NCBI GenBank assembly: GCA_014871385.1
Contig: CM026426.1
Span: 84,970,927-85,034,926, forward strand
DNA: 64,000 nt
Reading direction: 5' to 3'
DNA from: Ceratodon purpureus
Taxonomy: Eukaryota > Streptophyta > Bryopsida > Pseudoditrichales > Ditrichaceae
Shown: positions 42,870 through 56,141 of the stretch, one piece after another
Position numbering within the stretch: the stretch's first letter is position 1
How the letters are laid out: every line of letters begins with the position of its first letter
Made by a program: the position numbers and the translations under genes
The notes under the pieces: model-generated
Seen by the model: only the letters and a program-made list of their open reading frames with translations
Databases searched by the model: none
Told to the model about the DNA's origin: nothing

Positions 42870-45800
42870 AGCTCCGCGGAAGCGCCGCTCGAATCGGAGT
42901 CTATTTTCTGGAGCATACCACGGTAAGTTACCTTGGACTCCGTTCCCTTCTTTTGAGTGTTGCATTGATTCATTTGGGTTTCATGTGTGTTTACCGTATC
43001 CCGTAGAACTTGTGTTCCTCGTGGCATCTTCTATTCCACAGCTTGTGTTCTTCTCATACGTTTAGGGAGACAGTTTGCAGGAGGTTTAGGGTTTTATTTT
43101 TGAGGGTTTTCTGGACAGTACTAATCCCTTAGTGCGCAGGGACGACGTGGAAAACAACGACGAGAACTGGTTTTACAAGCCCGTCCACTGCCAACATAAT
43201 TGTGGGGTTCCTATTGGAGTAGTGAACAAGTTGTGCTTTCTTTGCTTTTTTCCTTCCGTTTGTCCAAGGTGCAAGTCGGATACGCAGGTTTACAGGTCCA
43301 GCGATATGGCAGAGGAGCCAGTGACACTGAAGAGCGTTATGTATGGGATAGTTTACGAAGTCACTTATCCAAGCCAGAGGCGTGTACAGGATCTTCAGGA
43401 GGAGTTCGCTACCTTCTGCAAGGGGAAGAAGAAGTTTGGACAGAATAGAAAATATTTCATCTGTATCCATTGCGGGGAAGGCTGCTTCAGCAACAAGATG
43501 ATGCTGAACAGGCATTGATACGTGGAGGGGTGTAAAAGCGCGAAACATCCGGATGGAACACTGGCGTTACTTCTACCCTATCCGGATTTTAAAGAGGTGG
43601 AGGGAAAGAAAGTGGAGGTTCTAGGGAAGAAGGCGGGTGCTTCAAAAGAGAAGGATGTTGCAGGGAGTACGAAGACAGGAAAGGGAGGACCTAAGGGAGT
43701 GAAGAGTCCAGCGTAGACGAAGATGCCTAAGGATGATGGGAAGGGTGTGCATCACGCGGCAGAGAAGCCAGAACAGGGGTTGAAGATTCCACCATCACCG
43801 GATATTCTCTGTGAGAAGGTCTCCCGCGTCTGGAAAGACGGCGACGGCGGGGTTGAGGCGAATAGGAAACGTAAACCATTAGTTTCTGGAGCAGCACCTC
43901 CTTTCCGTAGTTGTAGGAAGTTTGCGTCGACAGAGGAGTTCACGGATCGTAGTGTCACGGAGGTCGGCAACGACTGTCACGTCATTCCAGACGCGGAAGA
44001 GGACAACACGGTTGGACAGGAGGGCGGGGACGCCTCGGGAATGAAGAGAAGGCGTGTAGTGTCATTCCAGGTAAACGCGGTGAAGCGATTACTACCAGTC
44101 GGGGACTCACAGAGATCGAAGGGGAAGGTGGGGGATGCTGTGTCACAGAAGAGACGGGGGAGAGGGACAAGATCATTAACCACGATGACCTGTGACACTA
44201 ATGCTCAGCATGAGTCCCCGCCCAGTGATGATGATGCCGGCGCTCTTCTCGAAGACCGGGAGTTCCTGGGGCGAAATGAAGGGACTACATCAGAAGAGCC
44301 AAATTTCCATGTGGCATACCGAGAGACCGAGGAACAAGAATCGGTACTTCCGAAGTCTGTTTCCACTATATCTGAGACCGAGGTAAGTGACAAACAAACG
44401 GCTATTGACCTTTTACGTGATAGGTTCAATACAGTTGTACAGAATGTGGTTCAAAGTCAATATGCACGGTACTATACTAGGACATGTTCGCATTCAGCTT
44501 GTAGTAGTCACTGCACGTTCTCTACTGTACGTGATTCGGCATGTGACACTACGGTAGCACTCAGCGATAGAACTCAGTTGCAGAAACATTGTCCTGTCGA
44601 GCATGAGGGAATCTGTGACACTGAGGCGATACAAGGGGACGAGCCTCTTCTGCCGGATTTTCCGTCCCCTGTTCTTCACTCCAAATTTTCCGCACCCACT
44701 ATAGAGAGGGTACGGGAAGAAATTGTGTGGGGCTCTGATGTACGGAATACTAGAATTCTCCATCAGTACTGGGCCGACGGAAAGGGATGCGATGGGCCTT
44801 TCACGTTTCAACCGGAAGCCCTGGTCAGATTCAATGCTCGATCTAAATTAATGACGGAGCTGGAGGAAACAACAGTCGCAATATGGTGTAAGGAAGCTTC
44901 ATCCGCTGAAGGTCAACCACCTCCGCCCAAGTGTCCAGCGGAACCTACGATGCCCGGCCTGTACCACCTCCGCCACATTGGAGGGGACGTGACACTGCCA
45001 TGGAGCTGGGAGTGTCAGAGTGGGGATGATTTCGGGGACAAGTGGAATGAAGCAGTCAAGGAGACGGAGTTCAAGATGAGGCTAATGCACTGTACCTACT
45101 GGTGGATTAGTCGGAAGGCGAGTGTCATAGCTTCTCGTATACTATGATTTTATTTAAATTAATTTGTCATTGCTATGACTATGCGAGAACTTACTAATTT
45201 TTTTCAGGAAACACAAATTGTGCAGTGTGACACAAATGCGCCAATACAGACGGATGTCGTGGATAAAGTCTCCAGAGCGTTTGATGCACTCGTACATAGT
45301 GTCGAGAAAGGCTACGAATACGGAGATCTCCAACCGCTGAAAGAGTACGTCCAATGGACTTTGGATTACAGAAATTACGAAGTCGCCCTCGCCAAATACA
45401 AAGATCTATTGCGTACCGCACAGGCTGCAAGGGAAGCCGGAGCCCTCGCTGATTTCAGAGCTAGAAACGGACGGCTCTATGAAGAGGTCGGATGGGATTG
45501 GTCACCCATTTGGAGGGTGCTCTCCAAGGAAGACGACTTTTATGTACACTACTTGAACTCCCCTGGCGGCACGACGGTGAGATGCTGTCCGATATTCTTT
45601 ACGATATCTCCCTTTCTCCCGACTTCGTATTGTAATCATTGTTAAATCTCTAACGTCTTTCTTGAATACTTTCTTCCGTAGTTCTGGAGTCGAAGAAGGT
45701 CAGGGAAGTGCTCTGCGCTAGTAGACTCAAATGCGCACCTCCGACACCCTTGGTTTACATATTACGAATACTGTTCAAGAGTCAATTTGGGCAGTTCAGA

Positions 45801-48418
45801 TTACTTTGCTGCCCTATGCACGGCTTAACGGAGGAGGTAATTAGAGAAGAGTGCAGAAGACGTATCAATCTCGAGAGGGCGCTCACTACATTTCTAGCTG
45901 AGGGTACTTATCTTCACGGTGGGATTCAGTTTGGATTAGGAGACACGCTGCGTCTCAGAGTCCAAGATGAAGTGGACAGAATAACAGGAGGAGACGGATG
46001 TGATATAATCCAGGGCGTGATGGCGTGGGTAAGGAGGGTACAGTTACGGGCATTATAGGACTTGGCGGTGTGCCACGCAGTGGCATTCAGCACTGCATGG
46101 TGTACGGTGCGACACGAGATGTGGTTAGAAATATCACCAACTTGGAGGTGGGTGCTGCGAACGAGAGAAGAGCACGACATCGGATGGGTTCCTTCTATAG
46201 ATACACCCAACTGGAATCCCCGAGTCGGTGCTTTACGTATGGCAATTCAGAAGCGGGTCAGCAAGGTGGGGGACGCTCTCACGCGTGCGGATATCGCAGA
46301 CTGGACAGTGTGTGCTCGGGAGTCCGACGGCGCGGATACGTTGCCACTAGATGAGCCGACGAAGGTATGTTCACTTGCAGAAGACTCGGGGCCAAAGGAA
46401 GACAATAGCGACACAACGCTGAAGGTCGTAGAAGAATCCATGGGGACGGTGGCCAGTGTCACAGACGATGAGTTGGTTCAAGAAGATTTAAAGGATGTTG
46501 GTGACATTGGCGCCTGTGACACCAACAGTGTCACTGTGAATATGGAGGTCAGTGACACAGTGTTAGAGACGAAAGTCGACTTTGGCTCTGGTTCGTTTGC
46601 CAAAACCGGTACTGATTCAGAGACCGTCTTGGAGATTAGCCACGTGGATGTCCAGGATAAGGGGACACTGAAAATATTACCTTCTGACAGTACTGTGGTC
46701 AGCACAATCAAGAGTCAGGCCGATGATACGGTCGGACACATAGGGAATACCGGAGAAGTTCCCGACGAGCTTACGCGATATAGTTCGGTGAAGGGTGTGG
46801 GTTGCGTAGAGACCACTGGTATGGAGAAGATACCTACTGCTGCCTCTCCTACGACATCTACTGGACCACGTACGAGGAGCCTGACAGAGTGTACTACCGC
46901 GGGTACGGTGTTTCCGGAAATAAGGAACATACTCGAGGAATCAGACGCTTCTCAGGGACCTCCTCCACTCTTGACACTGAGCCAATTTCAGAATACAGCC
47001 CACGCCGGTGACGATATGGTGGAAGAAGACTCCCTCCGATTTTCCCAAGACCCTAGCTTTGTACAGTGGATGAAGGCTCCACAGGACTTACCTCTTCAAA
47101 CACCGTACAAAGGTGTGTCTATAGTGACAAGGCATTCGGGTGTGGAAGCTGAGGTCACGGAAGGGAACGAAGTGGATGTTGAAGGACCGGTGAAGGATTC
47201 GGCAGTTCGGAATCTACATGAAGCCTTTGAGGAGGAACAGCAGCTTGAATCAACAGCGGAGCAGCTGGTGGACCTCTCCCAACGGACTGACCCACAGAGT
47301 AAAGAGCAGATAAACCCGGTCCCTCGAAGGCAGAAAGAATTCGACCGTGCCATGGCATTAGCCCCATGGGCCGGCGGTGCTATTGTAGGAGTGGAAGATG
47401 TTAGGCTAATGTCACTACCCGAGGCATATAACTTCTTACACGTAGATGAATTCTTGCAGAGTTTGCCAGGACGAGGAGGTCGTAGGGACGGTGCTACGGA
47501 GGTCGTTTTCTACAACAAAAAGCAGAAAGAGGTCGAGGTCCGATTCGAGGCGATTAGGGCACTTAAACGTGTGAGAGATAGATTGGGGAACGATATTGTG
47601 GACTTTGCGATGTCCCGGCTGTACTTGCAGTATCCTGCTACTCATCGTCACGAAATATTATTCGTGACATCACGGGTTAGTTCTGCTGCACGACCCGAGT
47701 TATCTAAGGAAGACAGCGTACTGAAGTGGGCATCTGTCTTTTTGCAGCCACCCGCCCCTGTTCAAGTGCATCAGATTAAGGAAATACTTCTGCCTTGGGT
47801 AGTGCGGGATCACTGGTCTCTATTAGTGTTCAGGTTCGATAAGGTGTTCCATTTAGATTCTAGGAAAGGTAATCACCTCAATGCGAGGTTTAAGGATACG
47901 GATTTTGTGAAGGGAATCTATCATGCGTGGCAGCACGTTAGAGGGGTGGAGTTCTACGAAGTGCCGATTGTCACACTGGATGTCACTCGTCAGAAAGGGA
48001 CATATGAATGTGGGCACCACACTTTACACAACGCCATGTTGTATTTGAAGGTAACTCTATCCTCTTATTGATCTTTTATACTGATTGATATGTCTGTATT
48101 TGCCTCTAGTGTAAAACGATGCACATGTTGACCTCGTAAAGTCCTATACCAGAACCGTGCCTGTAGTATGTGACTGTTATATGTGACACTGGAATGCAGT
48201 TCAGGGCATGGCGGTTTGGCCAGCGGGATGAGTTGCTGAAGGTAGCGCTGTTGGAGCCGTACAAGCCGAAGGTTCTAAACCAGGAGCTTCTATGCCTACT
48301 CGCCCGCGAACTCAACCCCAACAGACGTGACACTCGGTATAAGGCGCCTTTCTCTGTCCCGGAGAACAGGAAATCATTTTCCCCGGAGGAAGGGGCGGAC
48401 GATGTGCAGTTACTCTGA
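42870..48418 (+). pseudogene. ULP1-like cysteine protease gene of the MULE, broken
   Basis: Exons visible: ~42,870-42,922 (SSAEAPLESESIFWSIPR); ~43,139-45,120 (VENNDENWFYKPVHCQHNCG, then VYEVTYPSQRRVQDLQ, a finger-like CIHCGEGCFSNKMMLNRH, and a long acidic/basic variable region); ~45,209-45,577; ~45,681-48,050; and 48,200-48,418. In-frame TGA at 43,516 and TAG at 43,714 and 46,056 interrupt it. The ~45,120 donor reads AAG/GCGAGT, perhaps a decayed GTGAGT. The C-terminal ULP1 (C48) domain shows RDHWSLLVFRF (His), VFHLDSRKGNHLN (Asp) and GTYECGHHTLHNAML (Cys), i.e. an intact His-Asp-Cys triad. C48 proteases cleave SUMO-like modifiers. Several GTGACAC motifs fall within exons. The phase at the 45.6-kb junction is not resolved. 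Confidence 0.7.
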
Positions 48419-50658
48419 ATGAAGTAGGCTACTCTATGATTTACGGGGAATGACGTATGAAGATCTAACAAAGATTCTCACTGTACTTTACGTTTCACTG
48501 ACTCTACTTAAATATATGACAATTCCAATTCCCTCCCCGTGACACAGAAGTGTAAACTTGTGACACTGAACTTCTGTGACCTGTGATGTCCGTAGTTGTC
48601 AGTGACTAGAATGTGACACTGCATATCATATCATCGCGTGTTAGTATAGACAGATATCTTCCGTTAAAGTGTTTATTTTAGACACTCACTATTGATTCAG
48701 CGATTACTTTCACTATCGAAGACGAACAAAACCGTACTACCAAAATGATTAACGCACATTATCGGAAATACCAATAACCGACAGTGTCACTAGTTATTCT
48801 AAATCTGATGTTTTATATATTGCATAGGATAAATGTACAAATGTCGTACAAGATCCAAATATTACATACTGTTTAAGTATTTTTTTCGGAAAGTATTTCG
48901 AATAATTATATAATAGTGGAATATAAGCCTAACGTCTGGAATATATTCACGTAGTTAGAGAAAAAAATACGTGTACAGTATTATGCCAATATTTTTATTT
49001 ATTCATTTAAATAACTTATTCTCATATCTCAAAACTAATCATGCTATTATAATAATTGAATATAAATTTTATTATATATCACACTACATGTAATAGGGAG
49101 TATTAGAATTCAAATTGAAGTAATATTTACTTCCTGAAATAAAATTTCGTGGCGTACATATTTAGAACATATGTATAAACCCCTATAACACAAATTTAAC
49201 ATTTTTTTTCCCAATAATAAAATACCTACGCTATTTTTTTTTTTTTAAACAGGAAACAACATAAAAGTTTGGGTCGACATTCAACATAATCATTTTATAA
49301 ATCACAATCACTTCGTCACACTCAACCGCGATAAAAAAATATGATATGTATATCTTATTATACTGTGGTTTTCATCTAACATAGAATGTTCAGATGAAAA
49401 CTAAATCTCAATTTCATGCAATGAGTATTTAAAAAACTAAAATAAAATAAAATGACATCCTGTCATCTTAGTGAATACGGTTACAGTATAATATATATTT
49501 TGTATTAATTCCGAGGTATATTGCTTTACTTTGAGTTGTACCGTGGAAAGTGATTATATCTAAAATTTTCATTTAGAAAGATGTTTGCACTAAGCATTAT
49601 AAGACTCACGTCTTGTAAGAAAATGTATTCCACCTTTGTCTTAACGATATTTAGGACTAGGTTCTTGTTATAAGATAAACGTACATGCAGAGGATGCTTC
49701 CAACTACGATAAGTTAACGATTTTCTGCAGTGGAATATGTGAGATAATTCAAAATTGAAAGGAGCGTTCAGTATTTGGATCTTTTATGGTGATGAAACTG
49801 CACCGATTCTTGGTGACACTGACTGCGCGAGACTCATATTCGTATATCATTCAGTATTCGTACCGTCAACGTCACAACTTTGTGCAATCTTTACTTATTA
49901 GATACTAACATCGTATAATTCGTCGATGTACATGGTAAGCTATTAATCAAGACTGAACCCAGTGTCACCAAGAGATAAAATATCAGTGTCACAATCTCAG
50001 TTCTTCGTACTACATATTTTTAACAGAGCATTTCTAAATATTCAATACCCACACACACTGAACTGAGTACGATTACACTACTTACCACTATAGTCACTTA
50101 TGTTACACTCCGCCTCCTCGCCTAGTCCGCTATAATACTGCTTCAAAATCCACGATGAATCATCGAGAGTCTTCTCAGGTAACTATTGAAATAACTCCGG
50201 ATGGACCTCGCCTTCTTGATTGCCTATCCCCTCGTCACGTGAACAGCACATGTTGTCCTTCATGCGGTTATGTTGCCGGCAGCGGAAGCAACATTGCGAA
50301 GAGGATGGTGGATCAAAAGGAACATCTACAGCACTAGGATCCGGGGAGTTACTTAGAGGTCGACATGCTTGCCGGATCGTGGATACATTGCGAAAACACC
50401 CACCGAAAACACATACGAACAGAAAAGTACACCCCAGGATTGCTACCTCTACAGAACCCAACTCGAGCCTCACTTCAAAAGTAAACATATTTGCAGATCA
50501 ATCAAAACAACAAATGAAGACTCTAACATTTGAAGACAGTCGTTTACCCAAGGAGAGGAATCCCTAAAGTACCCTATCACACCCTATGAAATTCGAATAT
50601 TCCAGGAAGAGTGACTAAGAAGTTTCAATCCTAACCCGGATTGCTTGCACTGCCTTGG
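48419..50658. other. Convergent intergenic region of the MULE
   Basis: No gene supported. 48,540-48,620 and 49,810-49,990 carry clustered GTGACAC motifs. The centre (48,650-49,700) is very AT-rich. A short frame at 50,155-50,337 is not convincing. It separates the 3' ends of the two MULE genes. Confidence 0.55.
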
Positions 50659-53600
50659 TCAAAGTTTACGGGCGACTGGCGGACCTGAATGCTCTAGGAA
50701 GTCCTTTCTCCGACCCAATTTGAACCCTAACCCGTCATTTACACTGAAAAAAGCAGGTTCTCCTACTACCGGATGCACTATTCCTTCTCGCCTCTCTGCC
50801 TTCATTCTCCTCAAGCGCCCGAGTGTCAAGTTGAACTCAGCAACGAGGTGCTCCATCATAAAGGAATCCCCATTAACCTCCTCGGACAAGAGCATCACTT
50901 GCTGATACAAAGTGTTAGGCAGATCTTCTGTTCGACACCTTTGAGGGGCTTGATTTGGTGTAACGGGTACGCTGGCAGAATCCCCGGATGGCGTGAAAGG
51001 GAAGTGTGACTCTACATTAGTTTGTCGACGAGGGGTCAGTAGCTGTTGTAGGCCTCTGTTCACAGTCCCGGCCATTCTCCCACAACATCGTGCAATAGTT
51101 CCTTCAGCAAGGTCTGGGTTCATCATGGTGAGGACCTTCACATGATGTTTGCACATGTTACCCCGTTGTGCCCAAACGCAGTTGCACACTCCCCATTCCA
51201 AGTCAGGGTTATGTACCGTGTAACGTAGATGCCGATGCTCAGTGGAGGTTACCAAAGCGAATCCACCCTCTACCTCCGGCAGTGTCATGTCAGTATCTGG
51301 TATTTCTCTCGCTTTAAGAATAGATTCAACTGTGATGTCTTGGAGTTTCTTATTGTCCACGAAGCCGTTCTCCTTGCAAAGGTCCTTGAACCAATAGTGG
51401 TCGAGCACATCCTCCGTTAATGCAGTGATGCACCAATCCACTCGTCGCCCGGTCATCCTACTCCTTTCATACCGTAATATGGACTTCGCAAATCCGTGGT
51501 AACCCTCAATGGCCGCATTTGTGTCTTGACCGCAGTATTTAAGGTTCCTGAATCCCACAACCCACATGTGGGCCTTCTCGACCCAGTACTCTTTCATGTA
51601 TTCCCAGAACTCCATCTCCTGAGGATATTTTTTCTCTAATTCTTCAATGCGTGACTTTGCCCATTCTTGTCCCTCCACCCCAGGTCGAGAACTTTTGTCA
51701 TACATCATTCCACCGAGCTCTTTCATAATAGCTGCTCTTCTAGCATGATCAGGTATTTTATAACATGAATTTTTCTGCCACGCCCTTCTCACATGCCAGA
51801 GACATAGCAAAATCGACGTTTCTGGCCATACCTCGCTGCAGGCAGTGTCACGATACGGAATTAAGGATACATAACCGCATAGCACATATGGGACTTGAAT
51901 CAACATGTGCAAAAGAAGTTATTGTTTCGACATAACACTTCGTGACACTGACGCGGAAGCCGTGACATTCAGGTGACAGAACGTGACGTTTTTAACCATG
52001 GACCACTAAATAGTTCTATTGCAGTTGTGTTATAGAAATGTGCGACATTGTGCATCAGAGATGTAGGAAAGGGTGGACTCACTTTATCGCATTGATTTCC
52101 CCTTGTGCGCAGTCCACAATGAACGCAGCCGGTTTCCAATCAGGCTTATCTTCCACCATTCGTGCATTCGGTGCCCTCATCCACGGAGTGAGGTCCACTT
52201 CAGCACACTTTGACGTAAGGATGAATGCCACTCGGATTCCATTGTGCCATTCGTCGAAGACCATGAGTGTGTACAGTGGGAACTATGTCAAACAAACAAT
52301 CCCAACCAGCCGGAGTTCAAGCAATTCTGAAAAAGAGATCAGTAAAAAATGAGCGTACAACAGTTCACACAAATTACAGTCACCCGTTTGAGCTTCATTT
52401 GCCGCGTATTGAGCACAACTCTGACGAATCACATAGTGGGTTACATAATGCTGACCTTTCTCTCGTTCGTTCCGAACGAGGCGTCTACTGAAACTGGCCA
52501 TGCTGCAACATCATCTCTCGCTGCCACTCCGTTTGTATTCCAATTGTGAAAGGCATGTTCGAGCCAGTGAGTTCTCCGGGAACTATAGTGGGCTTCTCTT
52601 TATTTGGTTCGGTGTAGTAGAACACATTCTTGGGATTTCTCTGTACCCACATACGGACACTCTGAGCGTCGTTTTTGTGCAACATGTAAGTCTCTTGGGC
52701 CAACTTACCTGAGATATTGCGAATGTCCTTTGTCGTGAGAAACAAGTCCCGCGTGATGTCCTTCCCTTCCGCCTTATACTGCTTCAGCAGGTCAATATGC
52801 TTCCTTATGATCTGGTTTGGAGTGTCTCTACGCCGCAAACAGTCCTCGACAAACGACCTTATCTCAGGAGATAGATGAGCAGAAAACGCGCTCCGATCTC
52901 CGATCTTCATACCTCCATGTACTATAAAACCGTCTTGGTTTACGTGCTTCTCCTGAATAATACAAATCTCCGAAATGTGCGGTAAATAAAGGAGCCGCTT
53001 CACTGTGAATTGTGCTTGGCAGTCGCTCTTGATTGAGTTCCCCCATCTCTTCTTGGAGTCACGTTTGATCTTTGGTCGTGGAATCGAGGCGTTGGTCTTC
53101 TTTTTTGGATCTGGAAATTCCGCATCCGGAACATCTTGACCCGGGTCCACGACTTCCCTCGGTCCTACATTGCCGTCCTCCCCCGACTCCGGTGTCACAG
53201 ATGCAGCAATCTCTTCCCTGAGCGCGTCTGCAGTGTCACAGAGTATTGATAGCAATGGTGGGAGACCTTGGGAGACACCTATACAATCGACTACGGAGGG
53301 ACTGTCTGAAATCGGTAGAGCAGTCTGTGCTATAGGTGGCAGAGGTAATTGTTCCACAGTACAGCACCCACCTGACAACCCGCTGACGGAACTATGCGCG
53401 TGACACTGATGCCTGTCTGTCTGTGTCACAGGAGTCTGTTTTTTTTTTGCGGGGAGCATATTTCCGCGTTGGTTTTTTAGACACCTTTCCAGTAGGGGGA
53501 AGTGAAGGCTCGCAATGTTTCGCAATTCCAGGTAGAGCAGAAGGAAACTGGGGCTCCCCGGATTGAGGATGTACTGAAGCAGCTTCGGTGCTAGCAGTAA

Positions 53601-54297
53601 GAGGTGCACAAGGCAAACAGCCCCCTGCAGCTCCCTGCAGAAGATCTAGGAATCCCTTCTTTTTCCTCGGGGCTCTCTTCTTCGGCGGTGCGACATCCGT
53701 TACACAGCCAGAGTCCGACGTAGCAGGACATTCAGAACATGCGTCTGCCTTCCCTTTTGCGCGTGACACTCTCTTCCTAGGTTTTATCGAAGGTGTCCCC
53801 TTGACGGTGACACTGGTCCCATTTGAAATTGGTACAGTCTTCTTCCTACTAGGCTTCTTCCTCGCAGGTACAGAAGCGGTACTGGTGTGATCTTCGTCCA
53901 CTGGCAGCGCATTCAGGTCCGGAATGTCACGTACATTAGCAGTTTCAGCAGAGCCCTCACATGCCACTGCAGACAGAGTCTGTCCCTTCGCCTTCCTAGG
54001 ACTTCGCCTCTTCGGAGAAGGAACCGGGTCCTGTACCATGCAGTCCATTGCGTCCGTGACAGGTGTCTTCGACTTGAATTTGCGTCTCCGCTTCCTTCCC
54101 GGTGAACTCTTAGTCCTTTTCGCTCTAGCTTTCCGGGTCGGGGCGAGTGTGCTGCCCTCAGGAACACAGTCGGGAACCCTAAGTTTTTTTTTAGGCTTAG
54201 GGAGGAGGTCCTCAGAGATTGGCTTCACAATATTTGAAAAATCCTTCGGTCCGTATTCGCATCTGAACCTGTGAAGGCAACAATAGTATTTGTCCAT
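50659..54297 (-). pseudogene. MULE transposase, frameshifted
   Basis: Leftward. N-terminal part (54,297 inward) is Lys/Pro-rich with repeated RKK blocks (NLS-like). The frame changes at a run of ten T at about 53,438-53,447, then runs to ~52,500 (RWGNSIKSDCQAQFTVKRL, YYTEPNKEKPTIV), where a one-base shift precedes SVDASFGTNERK, holding the likely first catalytic Asp. After an intron, FPLYTLMVFDEWHNGIRVAF, then PDWKPAAFIVDCAQGEINAI (second Asp), to ~52,081. After another intron the exon from ~51,840 gives ILLCLWHVRRAWQKN, then TNAAIEGYHGFAKSILRYER (candidate Glu), and a SWIM finger GVCNCVWAQRGNMCKHHVKV, ending at 50,659. Motif order and SWIM finger identify a MULE transposase. The two frameshifts suggest inactivity, though the first is in a homopolymer. 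Confidence 0.8.
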
Positions 54298-54939
54298 CTC
54301 GACTCATGTTGGGCTTACGGTTCTCCTTGTTAGCACGGAATTTGCACTGTGCACCTTCTCGACCACACTGCATACCTTCAATGAAGTCCCGAACTCTATC
54401 AGTGGGAACATAGCATTGTTGAACTACGTGAGATTTCTTGTGCTCACCTCGTGGGGGACGATATTCGAGCTCCCAGCTCAGATCGCGCGGTCCGAAAATG
54501 CCTACAGGAGGGTACTGAACGCGGTCCTCGATTGCCTATAATAAGAGTTTATGGTTGTCAATGCCACAGGGATCTACATCTAACCTAACACCATCGACGT
54601 CCATTGCACCTGGTAACACTGCGTTAATGCCCTCCTGGCTGCCCATCGAGATGACGATGTTATAGTCCACAGACGTAGACAATCACCCGGATCCTAAATG
54701 CCGCAACCGAGGAATGGGCTTTGGGTGGTATCACAGAAACCCTACAGAGGAACCGTAGTGACATTGATCATCTGCAGAGACGGCGTACATCTCGTGAGTA
54801 CCAAACGACCCCACAAACATTACAATCACAATGCATTCCCGGTATCAGAGAAGAAGAATACGTCGACAAAGAAAAACGATCGAAGCCATCAATCGACAAC
54901 TGACGAGGAGCGAAGCGAATACAAAAACACTAGAAACCT
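54298..54939. other. Upstream region of the MULE transposase gene
   Basis: No supported gene; presumably the promoter and leader of the leftward transposase gene, next to the right inverted repeat. Confidence 0.4.
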
Positions 54940-55249
54940 AGACACTGGAAACCCTAGTCGAGACATGTTGGGCGATGCGGGTTTATGACGTCAGTGTGAC
55001 GTCATATTTTTCGGGCTCACAGTGAGATCGTCGGTTCCAGTGTCTCAGGGTCAGGCAGTGTTTAGTGTCACATGCGTCTCGACGGGCGGAGTGTCTCGGG
55101 GCTCGTAGTGTCACGCGTGAGGTGGATTTTACCGGATTCGCGAGTTACGGAATCCGTCGGATCGAGGAAAACGCAGGTGGCCACCGTGGCGGGCCACGGC
55201 GCACGACGCGACGGGACCCACCATTCCTACATGCGAAATAGCGTTCTCC
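54940..55249 (-). repeat. MULE right terminal inverted repeat (310 bp)
   Basis: Inverted partner of 42,141-42,450, ending GCGTTCTCC at the right edge. Differences are clustered in three small blocks. Confidence 0.95.
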
Positions 55250-55258
55250 CAGGAATTC
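55250..55258 (+). repeat. Target-site duplication of the MULE, right copy
   Basis: CAGGAATTC, identical to 42,132-42,140. Confidence 0.95.
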
Positions 55259-55604
55259 GTAGCCCTTGAAACCCTGACCAATACACTTTGAGAGCGGAAA
55301 CAATGCCCAGGCAGCGCGAGGTTCCGGCATTTCACATAGAGCGGTCCATTTCAAATCATTTGGGATTACAAGAATATCCTTGTGGGTGTTTCTGATGTTG
55401 CGGTGGCCGGATAAGACAAGCAAACACAATAGGGAAACATCACAGGCAGTATGGTCGAAACTCATACTTGCCTTACCCCCTTATGGTATGATTTGAATTT
55501 CAGCCTCAACGTGAATTCGTATCCATTTGTTTTATTAGCATGTAGATTTTGAGTATTCGAGATGCACTTTCTTTTATTAAGGTTCATTTATCTCCGACTT
55601 GGCA
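55259..55604. other. CACTA spacer right of the MULE
   Basis: No coding region recognised. It ends at an acceptor-like TTGGCAG directly before the first recognised TNP2 exon, so it probably is 5' intron or leader sequence of TNP2. Confidence 0.4.
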
Positions 55605-56141
55605 GAGTGTGGATGGTCGAAATGTGAGAGGCCTTGTGCAGCAACCAGAATTCGGAGAAGAGTTCTACCATAGAGACAGGGAGAATCCTTAGTCCCCGGA
55701 TTTTGTGTGGCCAAATGTGGATGGTGTAGAATACCAGCAAATGATGTATTCCGCCTTCCGGCATGCAAACGCATTGCATGCAGACTCTGCGGGGGACCCA
55801 AGAAATTTTGGAGCTGAAGCGGAAATGGAAGAAGAGGAATGCGATGACGTTCACTTTGAGAATCTCATCAAGGAGACTCTCGACCCCGTTTATCCTGGTT
55901 GTCGTGAGAACAGACTGCAGTCCAGAATTGTTTTGATGAGTCTAGCTTCCGTATATGGTGTGTCAGACGCCTTTCTGTTGGCTCTACTCACATACTTGGC
56001 AGGGAGTTTACTGCCGAAAACAAACTGCTTACCTAGGACCGCGTATGAGCTGAAAACAATGATCTTGAAGCTCGGACTACAACATCAGCGAATTCATAGC
56101 TGCCGCAAGGGTCACATTCTCTACGAAGGCCTCGACAACGG

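Larger units (their letters stand above)
42141..55249. mobile_element. Complete 13.1-kb MULE with ULP1-like gene
   Basis: Bounded by 310-bp inverted repeats and a perfect 9-bp duplication, inserted in the CACTA element about 450 bp upstream of the TNP2 coding region. It holds two convergent genes: a rightward ULP1-like gene and a leftward MULE transposase. Both have nonsense codons or frameshifts, so it is structurally whole but probably non-autonomous now. About 30 copies of GTG(A/T)CAC, mostly extended to GTGACACT, are spread through it. The combination of transposase and ULP1-type protease is known from plant MULE lineages (Kaonashi/KI-type); exact lineage not assigned. Confidence 0.95.

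Noticed and set aside
44205-47353. Leftward frames opposite the ULP1 gene
   Set aside because: They are antisense shadows of a frame that carries the ULP1 triad and joins exons in phase.
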